Shown here: positions 37,485 through 49,565 of the stretch, in pieces
How positions within the stretch are numbered: position 1 is the stretch's first letter
How the letters are laid out: each line of letters opens with the position of its first letter
Assembly (NCBI RefSeq): GCF_012027635.1
Contig: NZ_SNUS01000001.1
Span: 372,001-436,000, forward strand
DNA: 64,000 nt
DNA from: Thermococcus sp. 21S9
Lineage (GTDB): Archaea; Methanobacteriota_B; Thermococci; Thermococcales; Thermococcaceae
Direction of reading: 5' to 3'
Program-made: the position numbers and the translations under genes
Notes under the pieces: model-generated
Database searches by the model: none
The model's input: only the letters and a program-made list of their open reading frames with translations
Told to the model about the DNA's origin: nothing

Positions 37485-37679
37485 TTACTCCCTCACCGTT
37501 GTCAGGATTTCCAAGGGGTCTTTCTCTGGTCGTTCAAGTTTTTCCTCAACGCTCTTGATGAATTCGGATAGTCCAGTGCTCAAAATCCTCACCCTGAGCC
37601 TCTGCCCCTCCTTCAGCTTGAGGGGTCTGAGGGGCTTCAGCACGCCGTTCTCGTAAATCACCTCGATAATCTCGCCCAT
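37485..37679 (-). CDS. DUF104 family antitoxin
   Basis: 64 aa. Conserved DUF104 N-terminus IIEVIYENGVLKPLRPLKLK (beta hairpin of AbrB-like type) with the helical C-terminal tail expected to bind the PIN toxin. ATG 37679 follows GCGGTGGGAG; the frame open beyond it is not needed. Similar to the antitoxin at 61628-61828. Confidence 0.88.
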   Translation of the reverse strand: MGEIIEVIYENGVLKPLRPLKLKEGQRLRVRILSTGLSEFIKSVEEKLERPEKDPLEILTTVRE

Positions 37680-37720
37680 GCTCCCACCGCATAAAGTTGG
37701 AAACGAAGGTAAATAAGCCT

Positions 37721-38644
37721 TCACTCGAACTCAATCGTTGCCGGAGGCTTGTTGGTGATGTCGTAGAGAACCCTTCCGACCTCGGGAATCTCGCTGGTTA
37801 TGCGGAATGCTATCCTCTGAAGGACGTCGAAGGGGACGTTCATGGCGTTTGCCGTCATTCCGTCGAGGCTCTCGACGACCCTAACCGCTATCGTTTCCTT
37901 GTAGGCCCTTATGTCGCCCTGAACGCCGACGGTTTTAACGCCGAGCAGAACCGCGAAGGCCTGCCAGGGTCTAAGCCCGGCTTTTTCGATTTCCTCCTCA
38001 ACTATCGCGTTGGCTTCCCTGACTATCGCTATCTTCTCCGGCGTGACCTCCCCGAGAACCCTTACGGCAAGACCCGGCCCCGGGAAGGGCATTCTGTTGT
38101 AAATCTTCTCAGGAAGGCCGAGCTCCTTCGCCAGCTCCCGAACCTCGTCCTTGTAGAGGTCGCGGAGCGGTTCTATGAGCTTGAGGTTTAGCCTCTCCGG
38201 CAGGCCTCCAACGTTGTGGTGGCTCTTGATTTTCCCCTTGCTCTCAATCCAGTCCGGGGCGATTGTTCCCTGAATCAGGAAGTCGGCGTTGATTTCCTTC
38301 GCGACCTCTTCGAAGACCTCGATGAAAACTCTGCCTATTATCTTCCTCTTCTCCTCGGGGTCGGTAACGCCCTTCAAAGCCCTGAAAAAGCGCTCGCTCG
38401 CGTCAACGTAGTGCAGGTTGAGGCCGAACTCGTCGCGGAAGGTCTTCACCACGAACTCGGGCTCGCCCTTGCGCATGAAGCCGGTGTTGACAAAGACGGC
38501 GTGAAGTCTGTCGCCTATAGCCTTGTGAGCAAGTATCGCGGCGGTTGAGCTGTCAACGCCACCGCTGAGCGCTATTATCGCCTTTCCGTCGCCGACGGTT
38601 TCCCTTATCTCCTCAACCTTCTCCCTGATGAAGTCCTCCCACAT
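37721..38644 (-). CDS. guaAB: GMP synthase, ATP pyrophosphatase subunit B
   Basis: 307 aa. Adenylates XMP and aminates it to GMP. PP-loop [20 protein letters not shown] near residue 25, and a C-terminal dimerisation domain with [15 protein letters not shown] and the end motif [16 protein letters not shown] 38644 follows GGTGGTGCTC. It has its own TATA (CTTTATAAA about 38678-38687), flanked by a weak pair of the purine-type operators at 38656-38673 and 38698-38715. Confidence 0.96.
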   Translation of the reverse strand: MWEDFIREKVEEIRETVGDGKAIIALSGGVDSSTAAILAHKAIGDRLHAVFVNTGFMRKGEPEFVVKTFRDEFGLNLHYVDASERFFRALKGVTDPEEKRKIIGRVFIEVFEEVAKEINADFLIQGTIAPDWIESKGKIKSHHNVGGLPERLNLKLIEPLRDLYKDEVRELAKELGLPEKIYNRMPFPGPGLAVRVLGEVTPEKIAIVREANAIVEEEIEKAGLRPWQAFAVLLGVKTVGVQGDIRAYKETIAVRVVESLDGMTANAMNVPFDVLQRIAFRITSEIPEVGRVLYDITNKPPATIEFE

Positions 38645-38655
38645 GAGCACCACCT

Positions 38656-41837
<3,182 letters not shown>

Positions 41838-41841
41838 GGAA

Positions 41842-42513
41842 TCACCTCCTCACCCACTCCACCATGCTCCTGAAGAGCCTCAGGCCGTCCTCACTCCCCA
41901 GAAAGCGGTCGCTCGCACGCTCCGGGTGAGGCATCGTTCCGAGAACGTTTCCCTTCTCGTTGGCTATCGCCGCTATGTTCAGAACCGAGCCGTTGGGGTT
42001 GGCTTCTTCGCTCACGTTCCCCCTTTCGTCGCTGTACTGGAAGACGATTCTGACCTTTGAGGGGTTGTCAATGTAATAGTTGCCCTCCGCGTGGGCAATC
42101 GGCATCCTTATGACCTCTCCCGGCTCGTAGAGGGAAGTGAAAGGAGTTTCTGTGTCGTTTACGCGGAGGTGAACCCACCTGCAGAGGAAGCGCGGAACCC
42201 TGTTGGGCCTCAAAGCCCCGGGAAGAAGACCAGCTTCGGTGAGAATTTGAAAGCCGTTGCAGATTCCGAGGACCGGTCGCCCCTCCTCGGCGAACTCCTT
42301 CACTTCCTCCATTATCTCCTGCCTTGCCGCTATCGCCCCTGCCCTTAGGTAGTCGGCGTAGCTGAAGCCCCCTGGGAGGACGACGCCGTCGAAGTTCTTG
42401 AGGGTCCCTTTATACCAGACGCGCTCCGCCTCGGCTCCGGCCTTTCTTATGGCCCGCTCCGTCTCGAAGTCGCAGTTTGTTCCCGGAAAAACGATGACCG
42501 CGAACTTCACCAT
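41842..42513 (-). CDS. purQ: Phosphoribosylformylglycinamidine synthase subunit PurQ
   Basis: 223 aa glutaminase. Catalytic Cys in [20 protein letters not shown] and His/Glu in [16 protein letters not shown]-terminal [17 protein letters not shown]. It supplies ammonia to PurL. Starts 1 bp after the purS stop. Confidence 0.97.
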   Translation of the reverse strand: MVKFAVIVFPGTNCDFETERAIRKAGAEAERVWYKGTLKNFDGVVLPGGFSYADYLRAGAIAARQEIMEEVKEFAEEGRPVLGICNGFQILTEAGLLPGALRPNRVPRFLCRWVHLRVNDTETPFTSLYEPGEVIRMPIAHAEGNYYIDNPSKVRIVFQYSDERGNVSEEANPNGSVLNIAAIANEKGNVLGTMPHPERASDRFLGSEDGLRLFRSMVEWVRR

Positions 42514-42514
42514 C

Positions 42515-42757
42515 TCAGCTCACCGGCTCTATCCTGTACTCCCAGGTGTGGATGAGTGGGTTGGCGAGGAGCTTCCTGCACATCTCCTCGACTTCTTCCT
42601 CAGGGTTTTCACTCTCAAGCTCGAACTCGAAGCACTTCGGAACGCGCAGGCCTTCAACGGCGTAGCCGAGGTTTCTGAGGGCCTTCCCTATGACCCTCCC
42701 TTCGGGGTCGTTGAGTCCCTCCTTGAGGCGAACGGTAACGGTAACCCTCCACTTCAT
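42515..42757 (-). CDS. purS: Phosphoribosylformylglycinamidine synthase subunit PurS
   Basis: 80 aa. Starts [20 protein letters not shown] and has the family motif [17 protein letters not shown]. It links PurQ with PurL. ATG 42757 follows GGTGGTGGAG. It has its own promoter with two operator sites, so purS-purQ-purL-purP is a unit separate from the purD transcript. Confidence 0.96.
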   Translation of the reverse strand: MKWRVTVTVRLKEGLNDPEGRVIGKALRNLGYAVEGLRVPKCFEFELESENPEEEVEEMCRKLLANPLIHTWEYRIEPVS

Positions 42758-42767
42758 CTCCACCACC

Positions 42768-42827
42768 TTGCCAGAAATGTGTAAAAATTGGGAGTTTTTA
42801 AGGCTTATTTTGACAGAAAAATGTTAA
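42768..42827. promoter_or_regulatory. purS promoter with paired 18-bp operators
   Basis: TTGCCA-GAAATG-TGTAAA (42768-42785) and TTGACA-GAAAAA-TGTTAA (42810-42827), centres 42 bp apart. The TATA box (CTTAAAAAC on the minus strand, about 42794-42802) is midway. The outer site overlaps the stop codon of the preceding LOG-like gene. Confidence 0.8.
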
Positions 42828-43330
42828 GAACGTGCGAGCCTCAGCGCCAGCTCAACGGCCTCTCCGGGACTCTCTGTGAAGGCAACCTTCGCCCGTTTCC
42901 TGTGGTCAAAGAAGCCGTCCTTCGCGAGGGCCTTAAGCTCGTCGCTCCTGTAACCTGTCCCCGTGAGAACGACCACGGGAATCCCGAGGTTGTAAGCCAT
43001 AAGAGCCTCGACCATCGTTCCCGAGCCACCACCAAGAACAACGAGGACGTCGGCCGAGGTAACGAGGACGACGCTTCTGCCCACCGGATTGAAGCCCGTC
43101 TTTATCCTTACCGAGCTGTACGGGTTCCCCTCCTCGTCCCCCGGAAGGACTCCGACGACGGTTCCACCGCGCCTCCTGAACTCCTCGGAGACGACTTCCA
43201 TTATTCCACCCTTTCCGCCCGTTAAAAGGACGACGTCGAGGGGAAGGGCTCTGGCGAAGGCCCTCGCCTTCCTCTCGGCCTCTGGGATGAGCTCCAAGTC
43301 GCCGGAACCGGCAACGGCTATCTGGACCAT
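42824..43330 (-). CDS. LOG/TIGR00725-like Rossmann protein
   Basis: 168 aa. Begins MVQIAVAGSGDLELIPEAER and has VVLLTGGKGGIMEVVSEEF and VVLGGGSGTMVEALMAYN, the PGGxGT-like motif of lysine-decarboxylase/LOG-type nucleotide phosphoribohydrolases. Here it reads GGGSGT, so activity is uncertain. Its ATG overlaps the stop of the PurP-like gene by one base (TGATG), which puts it in the purD-purP-like transcript and suggests a nucleotide-related task. Confidence 0.75.
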   Translation of the reverse strand: MVQIAVAGSGDLELIPEAERKARAFARALPLDVVLLTGGKGGIMEVVSEEFRRRGGTVVGVLPGDEEGNPYSSVRIKTGFNPVGRSVVLVTSADVLVVLGGGSGTMVEALMAYNLGIPVVVLTGTGYRSDELKALAKDGFFDHRKRAKVAFTESPGEAVELALRLARS

Positions 43331-44472
43331 CAGGTTACCACCTTCTCAAGCTCGTCGAGCTCGATTGCGCGCTTTATCTCGAGGGCGACCCTCCGTCCGG
43401 TGCTCATGGGCTTCCTCCAGAGGGCGTTGCCGTAGGGGTGCCCCATCGCCATGTGGATGTTAGTTCCACCGCCGGTTCTCGGGGCGACGTCGTAGATGTA
43501 GAAGTTGAGGTCTTTGTCCACCGCCGTCTGGAGCGTGAACGGCCCGATTATTCCAGGCTCGTAATACTTCTGCGTCGCCTTAACGTACTTCTCGGCCATG
43601 TCGAAGACCTTCTCCAAAAGCGACTCGCGGAGGGTTGAGGACGCGTGGCCCGTTACGGTGTATTCCGGCTCGAACTGCCACTCAGGAAGGGTCAACTGCT
43701 GGGGAGCGGGAAGCCTTACGTGGCCGTCAAGGCTCGTTTCGAAGCGCCAATCTATTCCCAGAAGCTCAATCTCCCCGTCAATCGGGGAGTAGAAGAAGTC
43801 GAAGTTGAACACAGGCCCGATGATGTAGCGCTCAATTCTGGCCCTCGCGAGGTCCTCCTCGGTAATTACGCCGAGCTTTTTCAGCCTCTCAGCCTTCTCG
43901 CGGAACTCTTTATAGCTCGCGGCCGTGAAGAATCCACGCTCGAGCCTCTTCTTGGCGTGCGGGAGCTTGACTATGACGAGGCCAACCTCGTCAATCTCCT
44001 CAGGCTTGACGGGCTCCGGATAGGGAAGTCCAGCCTTCTCAAGGAGCCAGTAGTAGCTCTTCTCCTCGCTCCTCTCCTCGCTCCTCAGCAGGTTCCTGCT
44101 CCCGAAGAGCGGAACCCTGAACTCGTTCTCAACCCTGCCTATGCCGGTGTAGACCACGAAGGAGCGGTTGGGGACGAAGATAACGTTCCTCCTAACGAGC
44201 TCGTCCTGAACGTCTATTATCCCGGCAAACTTTTCAAGGACGATGACCTCGTCGATGAAGCCCTTGGTCAGGCCGTCCTTGGTCCTCCTCAGCTTGAAGT
44301 ATTCGGCGTAAGTCCTGTGCCTGCCCCTCTGCGCCACGACCAGAACGGGCAAACCTTCCTCCTTAGCACCGTCGGCTATGTCCAGGGCGGAGTGGCTCCC
44401 GAGAACGCCGACTGTTATCTTCTCGGGGTCGTACCTCTCGAGGATTTCCAGAATCTCGTCCCGGCTTATCAT
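43330..44472 (-). CDS. Second PurP-like formate-dependent ligase
   Basis: 380 aa, homologous to PurP over its whole length (VLGSHSALDIADGAKEEGLP; C-terminal YDVAPRTGGGTNIHMAMGHP; end STGRRVALEIKRAIE). The lower similarity to the gene at 38707-39702 suggests a different role; Thermococcales carry PurP paralogues, and which one makes FAICAR is not evident from sequence. ATG 44472 has GGTGA 5 nt upstream. Confidence 0.85.
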   Translation of the reverse strand: MISRDEILEILERYDPEKITVGVLGSHSALDIADGAKEEGLPVLVVAQRGRHRTYAEYFKLRRTKDGLTKGFIDEVIVLEKFAGIIDVQDELVRRNVIFVPNRSFVVYTGIGRVENEFRVPLFGSRNLLRSEERSEEKSYYWLLEKAGLPYPEPVKPEEIDEVGLVIVKLPHAKKRLERGFFTAASYKEFREKAERLKKLGVITEEDLARARIERYIIGPVFNFDFFYSPIDGEIELLGIDWRFETSLDGHVRLPAPQQLTLPEWQFEPEYTVTGHASSTLRESLLEKVFDMAEKYVKATQKYYEPGIIGPFTLQTAVDKDLNFYIYDVAPRTGGGTNIHMAMGHPYGNALWRKPMSTGRRVALEIKRAIELDELEKVVT

Positions 44473-44482
44473 CCCCATCACC

Positions 44483-45799
44483 TCAGCAGGGATTCGGCTC
44501 AAAGTCCCTTCCAAGCTTCCGCATCAGCTCAATCCTCCTCTCAACACTCTCCCGGGTTCCAACGTCGCGCCTGTAGAACAGCTCACCCCTTATGTGGGGA
44601 ACCGCGCTCTCCGCTATCCTCTCTGCTTCTTCAAGGCTATCGGCGATTCCAACGACCGCTATGGCCCTCGAGCCGAGTAGCGTGAAGTTCTCATCAATTG
44701 AGGCATAGTAGAGCGTCGCACCGGCCTTCGCAACTGTCTCCTCGTCGACCTCCACCTTAACGCCCCTGACTGGGTTCGTTGGATAACCCTTCGGCGCGAG
44801 GTACTTGACGACCGTCGCTTTGCCCTCGAACTCCGCCCTCCGGAGGTTGCCGTCGACTATTCCCTCGGCTATTTCGAGGAGGCTCGTCCTGAGGAGCGGG
44901 AGGACGTTTATCGCCTCGGGGTCGCCGAAGCGGGCGTTGTACTCTATGAGAACAGGCCCGTTCTTGCTGAGCATGAACTGGCCGTAGAGGATTCCCTTGT
45001 AGGGCGCTCCCTCCTTCCTCATGGCCTCGACGGTGGCTTTAAGCGTTTCAAGGGCCTTCTCGTAGTCCTCACGCGTCACAAAGGGAAGCAGGCCGTTGGA
45101 ACAGGAGTAGCTCCCCATTCCGCCGGTTATCGGGCCTTCATCGTTCTCGTAGGCGTGGGGGTAGTCCTGGACGAGTGGCATCGGGATAACGTGCTTCCCG
45201 TCGCTGAAGACCTGCAACGTGAACTCGACGCCGTCTGTCCTCTCCTCGATGAGAACCCTTCCGTCGCGCCTGATTAGCTCCCCAGCGTAGGCTTTGGCTT
45301 CCTCGTTGTCCCGCAGCTGGTAGCCGACGACCTTAACACCCTTCCCACCGGTCAGGCCGATGGGCTTAACAACGACGGGCCTTCCAAAGTCGTCAACCCA
45401 CGAGCGCATCTCCGAAACGTCGGTAAAAACGCGGAAGACCTTTCTTCCGGGGATTTCGTTGCGCTCCATGAAGGCCCTCGCGAAGGCCTTGTCGGTTTCG
45501 AGTTTAGAGGCTTCTTTGCTCGGTCCGACTGCAGGGATGCCATTTTCCTCAAGGGTATCAACGATGCCCTTCTCAAGCGGTGCCTCTGGGCCGATGAACG
45601 CCAGCTCAACGTCGAACTTTTTGGCGTACTCGAGGACCTTTTCGATGTCCGTCTCCTTTGCCAGACCGTAGCCCTTCGCTAGCCTCGCGAGGCCGGGATT
45701 TCTGTGCTTCGAGACGACGTAGAGCTCGGCACCACCCCTTACGAGGGTCTCACCAATCGCGTGCTCCCTTCCACCTCCACCAACGAGCAGAACCCTCAT
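44483..45799 (-). CDS. purD: Phosphoribosylamine-glycine ligase
   Basis: 438 aa ATP-grasp enzyme making GAR. N-terminal MRVLLVGGGGREHAIGETLV, GPSKEASKLETDKAFARAFM, KPIGLTGGKGVKVV, and GMGSYSCSNGLLPFVT. ATG 45799 follows GGTGAAGCTA. First gene of the purD - PurP-like - LOG-like transcript; two operator sites lie upstream. Confidence 0.97.
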   Translation of the reverse strand: MRVLLVGGGGREHAIGETLVRGGAELYVVSKHRNPGLARLAKGYGLAKETDIEKVLEYAKKFDVELAFIGPEAPLEKGIVDTLEENGIPAVGPSKEASKLETDKAFARAFMERNEIPGRKVFRVFTDVSEMRSWVDDFGRPVVVKPIGLTGGKGVKVVGYQLRDNEEAKAYAGELIRRDGRVLIEERTDGVEFTLQVFSDGKHVIPMPLVQDYPHAYENDEGPITGGMGSYSCSNGLLPFVTREDYEKALETLKATVEAMRKEGAPYKGILYGQFMLSKNGPVLIEYNARFGDPEAINVLPLLRTSLLEIAEGIVDGNLRRAEFEGKATVVKYLAPKGYPTNPVRGVKVEVDEETVAKAGATLYYASIDENFTLLGSRAIAVVGIADSLEEAERIAESAVPHIRGELFYRRDVGTRESVERRIELMRKLGRDFEPNPC

Positions 45800-45804
45800 T
45801 AGCT

Positions 45805-45864
45805 TCACCATTTATCTGTCAAAAATTTGGATTTTTAAGGTTTGTTTCTACGAATTTATGTCAA
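45805..45864. promoter_or_regulatory. purD promoter with paired 18-bp operators
   Basis: TCACCA-TTTATC-TGTCAA (45805-45822) and TCTACG-AATTTA-TGTCAA (45847-45864), centres 42 bp apart. TATA (CCTTAAAAAT on the minus strand, about 45831-45840) lies between. The inner site includes the complement of the purD ribosome site. Confidence 0.75.
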
Positions 45865-45909
45865 CAATTAAACGACCATGTGTGGACATTGTAGTTGACT
45901 GGAAAGGCA

Positions 45910-45917
45910 TTTATAAT
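45910..45917 (+). promoter_or_regulatory. TATA box of the RecA-like gene pair
   Basis: TTTATAAT about 31 bp before ATG 45948. The region between it and the outer purD operator shows no other pattern. Confidence 0.5.
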
Positions 45918-45947
45918 CCAAAGGTGTATACTCATCTGGGGGTTACC

Positions 45948-46610
45948 ATGCGCAGTATCGACAGGGTACTTCAGATGCTCCCTACCGGGGGCGTACTATC
46001 TCTGATTCAGGTAGAATTAGAATCAAACGGGGAGCTATTCTCACTTCTAACCCTCAAAAACCTCCTTGAAAGGGGAGAAACCGTGTTCCTTTTCCTGTAC
46101 GAACCGTTCAGGGTGTTCGAGAACAACGCCATGAACGTGGGACTCAACGTTAGAGAACACCTCGGGAAAAACCTCCACATTTTTGACGCCTTTGGGAGCG
46201 TGTATCACCTGCCAAGGAGCGAAAAAGGAATCCACCAGCTGTCAGGCTATCTCGACGACTCCGTATTCATCATAAAGCTAAGGGAGTGGGCCGTGAGAAC
46301 CCTTGAGTCCAGGGAATGGCGGAACCTCTGGATTTTCACGTACACTTCAACGGGGGTCTGCAAACTGTTCAGGAGGCCCTACCTCGTTTACAGGATGATT
46401 TGGGCTATGCGGGAGTTACTCCTCGAAAGCACGGACACGAGAGGAACTGTGCTAACCCTCTCAGAACCAGAGTGCCCCGAGATAAGCGACCTCGCGTACG
46501 TCACTTCGGACGTGGTTATCGAAACGCACGTCCTCAACGGCAGAAGGGTTGGCATCGTGACAAAGGGGCCAAGCGAGGGGACTCTACTTGAGCTCTTTGG
46601 GGGTGAGTGA
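45948..46610 (+). CDS. DUF257/KaiC-like protein A of a tandem pair
   Basis: 220 aa. RecA-like alpha/beta layout: LPTGGVLSLIQVELESNGEL, NLLERGETVFLFLYEPFRVF, LHIFDAFGSVYHL. There is no intact Walker A sequence, so it may not hydrolyse ATP. ATG 45948 follows GGGGGTTACC and a TATA box at the right distance. It has no known role and is encoded inside the purine island between purD and purE. Confidence 0.7.
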   Translation: MRSIDRVLQMLPTGGVLSLIQVELESNGELFSLLTLKNLLERGETVFLFLYEPFRVFENNAMNVGLNVREHLGKNLHIFDAFGSVYHLPRSEKGIHQLSGYLDDSVFIIKLREWAVRTLESREWRNLWIFTYTSTGVCKLFRRPYLVYRMIWAMRELLLESTDTRGTVLTLSEPECPEISDLAYVTSDVVIETHVLNGRRVGIVTKGPSEGTLLELFGGE

Positions 46611-47372
46611 ATGCCATCCTGGGAAATCCCGGCACTCGACGAAGCACTGGGGGGCCTAAGGGAACACTCCTTCGTCCTGGTTCATGAAGCAGACCCCCGG
46701 GCACGGGGCAAGGAAATTCTCTTCCACATCCTTAGGGAAAAACTCAAGCAAGGTCATCTCGTCGGGTATTTCAACATATCCTACCCAATCCACGTCCTTA
46801 TGAAGGCATTTGACGTATCGGGCATCGATGCCAGGAAGTACCTTGATAAGGGAAACCTCGCAATAATAGACACCTTCGGAAGCTTTTATGATATAGCGAG
46901 CAATATAAAGGGGATATGGTACCTAAAGGGTTCCCTCTCCGCCGACGTTCTTCCCGCAAAATACGTGGAGGTCGTGGAGGCACACAAGAAGAGATGGGCA
47001 GAGCAGGGCATGTTCGAGGGTAGGGAACTCTACGGCTTCACGATGGACGTCTCGGACTACATCGACATGCTCGGAGGGGAGTTAGAAACCTTGAGGTACC
47101 TTGAGATTTCAGCGGAGCTCCGGGTCAACGCGCGGGCATACAGGGATTATCCCAAGGGCACCAACTTCTGGCTTTGGGGACGGAAGGGGAGCCCGGCGGT
47201 GATGGCATCCGTGTACAGGCGGGCATCGTACGTTCTGCGTGTGAAGAGTGAGTTCAATGACGGCAACGTTGTGAGGTATCTCGAGGTTCTCAAGGCACCG
47301 GAGATGGGGAACGAAGTGATTAGATTCAGGTACCACTTCGACGATAGAGTTCCAGTCCTCGAAAGGATTTAA
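46611..47372 (+). CDS. DUF257/KaiC-like protein B of a tandem pair
   Basis: 253 aa, same general fold as its neighbour (SFVLVHEADPRARGKEILFH; GHLVGYFNISYPIHVLMKAF; LAIIDTFGSFYDIASNIKGI). A Walker A motif is not apparent. The C-terminal half has a beta-rich region (KGTNFWLWGRKGSPAVMASV). The ATG follows the previous stop directly, with GGGGGTGA in front, so the pair is coupled. Confidence 0.7.
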   Translation: MPSWEIPALDEALGGLREHSFVLVHEADPRARGKEILFHILREKLKQGHLVGYFNISYPIHVLMKAFDVSGIDARKYLDKGNLAIIDTFGSFYDIASNIKGIWYLKGSLSADVLPAKYVEVVEAHKKRWAEQGMFEGRELYGFTMDVSDYIDMLGGELETLRYLEISAELRVNARAYRDYPKGTNFWLWGRKGSPAVMASVYRRASYVLRVKSEFNDGNVVRYLEVLKAPEMGNEVIRFRYHFDDRVPVLERI

Positions 47373-47428
47373 CAAGATTTTTGAAATTTTGAAGGAAAAT
47401 TTTTAAAGTTTTGACTTTTCTTTGTTAA
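47369..47428. promoter_or_regulatory. purE promoter with paired 18-bp operators
   Basis: TTAACA-AGATTT-TTGAAA (47369-47386) and TTGACT-TTTCTT-TGTTAA (47411-47428), centres 42 bp apart, with TATA TTTTTAAAG (about 47399-47407) midway. The first site overlaps the stop codon of the preceding gene. Confidence 0.75.
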
Positions 47429-47439
47429 GGGTGGTGGTC

Positions 47440-47871
47440 ATGAAGGTTCTGGTTGTAATGGGTAGCAAAAGCGACGAACACGTAGCGGAGAAAGTTAGGG
47501 CAGTTCTGGACGAGTTTGGAATTGAATACGATGTAGAGGTCGCATCTGCCCACAGAAACCCCAAGAAGGTTGAGGAGCTGGCAAAGAAGGACTACGACGT
47601 CTTCATAGCAATAGCTGGCCTCAGCGCGGCGTTGCCTGGAGTTATAGCGTCCCACACGGTTAAGCCCGTGATTGGTGTCCCAGTGTCAGCGAAGCTCGGA
47701 GGAATTGATGCCCTCCTTAGCATAGCCCAGCTCCCACCGGGTGTTCCAGTTGCAACGGTCGGAATAGACAACGGCAAAAACGCGGCTTTGCTCGCGGTGG
47801 AAATCCTCGCCCTCAAGGACGGGAACCTTAGAACTAAGCTGGAAGAATACAGAGATAAAATGAGAGGCTGA
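47440..47871 (+). CDS. purE: AIR carboxylase / N5-CAIR mutase PurE
   Basis: 143 aa. Begins [20 protein letters not shown] and has the SAHRNPKKV loop and [20 protein letters not shown]. No PurK gene is near (the PurK-like gene downstream is PurT), so it may be a class II enzyme that carboxylates AIR with CO2 directly; that is inference. ATG 47440 follows GGTGGTGGTC. Confidence 0.95.
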   Translation: MKVLVVMGSKSDEHVAEKVRAVLDEFGIEYDVEVASAHRNPKKVEELAKKDYDVFIAIAGLSAALPGVIASHTVKPVIGVPVSAKLGGIDALLSIAQLPPGVPVATVGIDNGKNAALLAVEILALKDGNLRTKLEEYRDKMRG

Positions 47872-48153
47872 TTCCATCGCCTTTTTCTGATTTCACGAAC
47901 GGTCCTGATTCAAACGGGGGGATGAAGGGGAACCCCCGATTCTTAATTTCATCCCTTCTTTTATTCGAGCCGTCTGCTCGATTACAACTCACTTATTTTC
48001 AACCCTCAGACCTGATTTCACCCCAAGGGCTTACGACATATAGATGGTCGTAAGGTATTTTAAATTTTTCGGATTTTATCCAACCAATTGGAACAACTAC
48101 GTACATGTGTCCAATGAACAGAATTTAACACGATAAACAAATAGAAACAGGGG
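47872..48153. other. Convergent spacer with several inverted repeats
   Basis: 282 bp between the purE and purT stops with no credible gene. It contains CGGGGG...CCCCCG (47915-47920 / 47933-47938), an overlapping GGGATGAA...TTCATCCC pairing (47919-47926 / 47948-47955), a T-rich tract (47954-47964), and the perfect CTTACGAC...GTCGTAAG repeat with a 9-nt loop (48030-48054). It is probably a two-sided terminator; a small structured RNA is possible. Confidence 0.5.
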
Positions 48154-49443
48154 TTAAAGTAGGTGCTTTCTTCTCTCGTAATCCTGTCCGTGCCACTCAG
48201 AGGAGCGCGTTCTGAGTTCTATGGAGTGGGCAACCATCTCGGCCTTCCTCTTGGCCTCCTCAACGTTCTTGTCCCAGGCTATAGCCACTCCAAGCCTCCT
48301 TCCCGGATAGGCCTCGGGCTTGCCGAAGAGCCTTACCGTCGCGTTCGGGACGCTTAGGGCCTTAGCTAACCCGCGGAACCTTGGCGAGTAGCCAGAGACG
48401 TTGGCCTTGATGACGTGAGTGGCAGCGGGAGTCAGGAGCGGGAACAGACGATAACCGTCGACCCACTCGCCCGGAATCGGAAGGCCAAGGACGGCCCTCA
48501 GGTGAAGCCCGAACTCGGAGAAGCCGGTCGGGTGGGAAGCCAGAGTTACCATTCCGGTGTCGTGGGGCCTCGGCGAGACCTCGTTGGCCCAGACCTTATC
48601 GCCCTTCACGAACATCTCGACGCCAAACAGTCCGAGACCGCCGAGGACGTCGGTGATGCGCTTCGCTATCCTGTAAACCTCGCGCTCCGCCTTCTCCGAG
48701 ATTTCAGCCGGTTGCCAGCTGGAGTGGTAGTCGCCGTCAATCTGGTAGTGGCCGACGGGCTTCGGGAAGGTGGTAACTATCTCCCCGTTCTCGTCGTAGT
48801 GCCTCACCGCGAGCTCGGTAATCTCTACGTCGAAGTCTATGTGCTCCTCAACGATTATCTTGTCGGCGCTACCGCGGGCTTTATTTTTAGCGACTTCCCA
48901 GGCCTTGGGTATGTCCTCGGGACCTCTAACGAAGTAGGAGCCCTTGCCCGAGGAGCTCATTATCGCCTTGGTGTGGCAGGGGTAGCCTATCTTTTCGCAG
49001 GCCTCGTAGAGTTCGTCGAGAGTAGTCGCGTAGGCGTAGCGTGAAGTTGGAACCTTAGCTTCCTTTGCGAGCGTTTCCCTCGTCCTCTCGCGGTGCATGG
49101 CAATCCAGGTCGCTCTCGCGTTAGGAACCACGAAGTAGCCGTCCTTCTCAAGCTCGAAGAGGGCATCGAGGTTTATGGCCTCTATCTCGGGGATTATAGC
49201 GTCTGGCTTTTCCCTCTCTACGACCGAGAAGAGGAAGTCCGCGTTCCTCATGTCGCCCACGTAGGAGCGGTGGGCGACCTGCATGGCCGGAGCGCTTGCG
49301 TAGCGGTCAACGGCTACAACCTCCACACCGAGCCTCTGAGCCTCAATCGCTATCTCCTTTCCGAGCTCTCCACTCCCGAGGAGGAGTATCTTCTGAGCGG
49401 AGTCCGTCATGGCAGTTCCAAGTTCATCGCGGGGCTTAATCAC
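48154..49443 (-). CDS. purT: Formate-dependent GAR transformylase PurT
   Basis: 429 aa ATP-grasp enzyme that formylates GAR with formate and ATP. N-terminal ILLLGSGELGKEIAIEAQRL, VVAVDRYASAPAMQVAHRSY, IMSSSGKGSYFVRGPEDIPK and EVSPRPHDTGMVTLASH. The GTG start at 49443 (VIKPRDELGTAMTDSAQK) agrees with the Pyrococcus protein; GGTGG is 5 nt upstream. Divergent from purM. Confidence 0.97.
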   Translation of the reverse strand: MIKPRDELGTAMTDSAQKILLLGSGELGKEIAIEAQRLGVEVVAVDRYASAPAMQVAHRSYVGDMRNADFLFSVVEREKPDAIIPEIEAINLDALFELEKDGYFVVPNARATWIAMHRERTRETLAKEAKVPTSRYAYATTLDELYEACEKIGYPCHTKAIMSSSGKGSYFVRGPEDIPKAWEVAKNKARGSADKIIVEEHIDFDVEITELAVRHYDENGEIVTTFPKPVGHYQIDGDYHSSWQPAEISEKAEREVYRIAKRITDVLGGLGLFGVEMFVKGDKVWANEVSPRPHDTGMVTLASHPTGFSEFGLHLRAVLGLPIPGEWVDGYRLFPLLTPAATHVIKANVSGYSPRFRGLAKALSVPNATVRLFGKPEAYPGRRLGVAIAWDKNVEEAKRKAEMVAHSIELRTRSSEWHGQDYERRKHLL

Positions 49444-49465
49444 AGCCACCACCCCTGGGCAGGTT

Positions 49466-49525
49466 TTGACGTTTTAATGTTAAAAATTCCAGATATTTAA
49501 GCATTTTTTGGCAAGAAAATGGCAA
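49466..49525. promoter_or_regulatory. purT/purM divergent promoter with paired 18-bp operators
   Basis: TTGACG-TTTTAA-TGTTAA (49466-49483) and TTGGCA-AGAAAA-TGGCAA (49508-49525), centres 42 bp apart around the purT TATA (GCTTAAATATC on minus, about 49491-49502). The second site also lies just upstream of the purM TATA (CTTTTTAAG, about 49527-49535), so it can act on both genes. Confidence 0.85.
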
Positions 49526-49565
49526 ACTTTTTAAGCCCCCTACGGAACTCCCACCGGTGGTGCTC

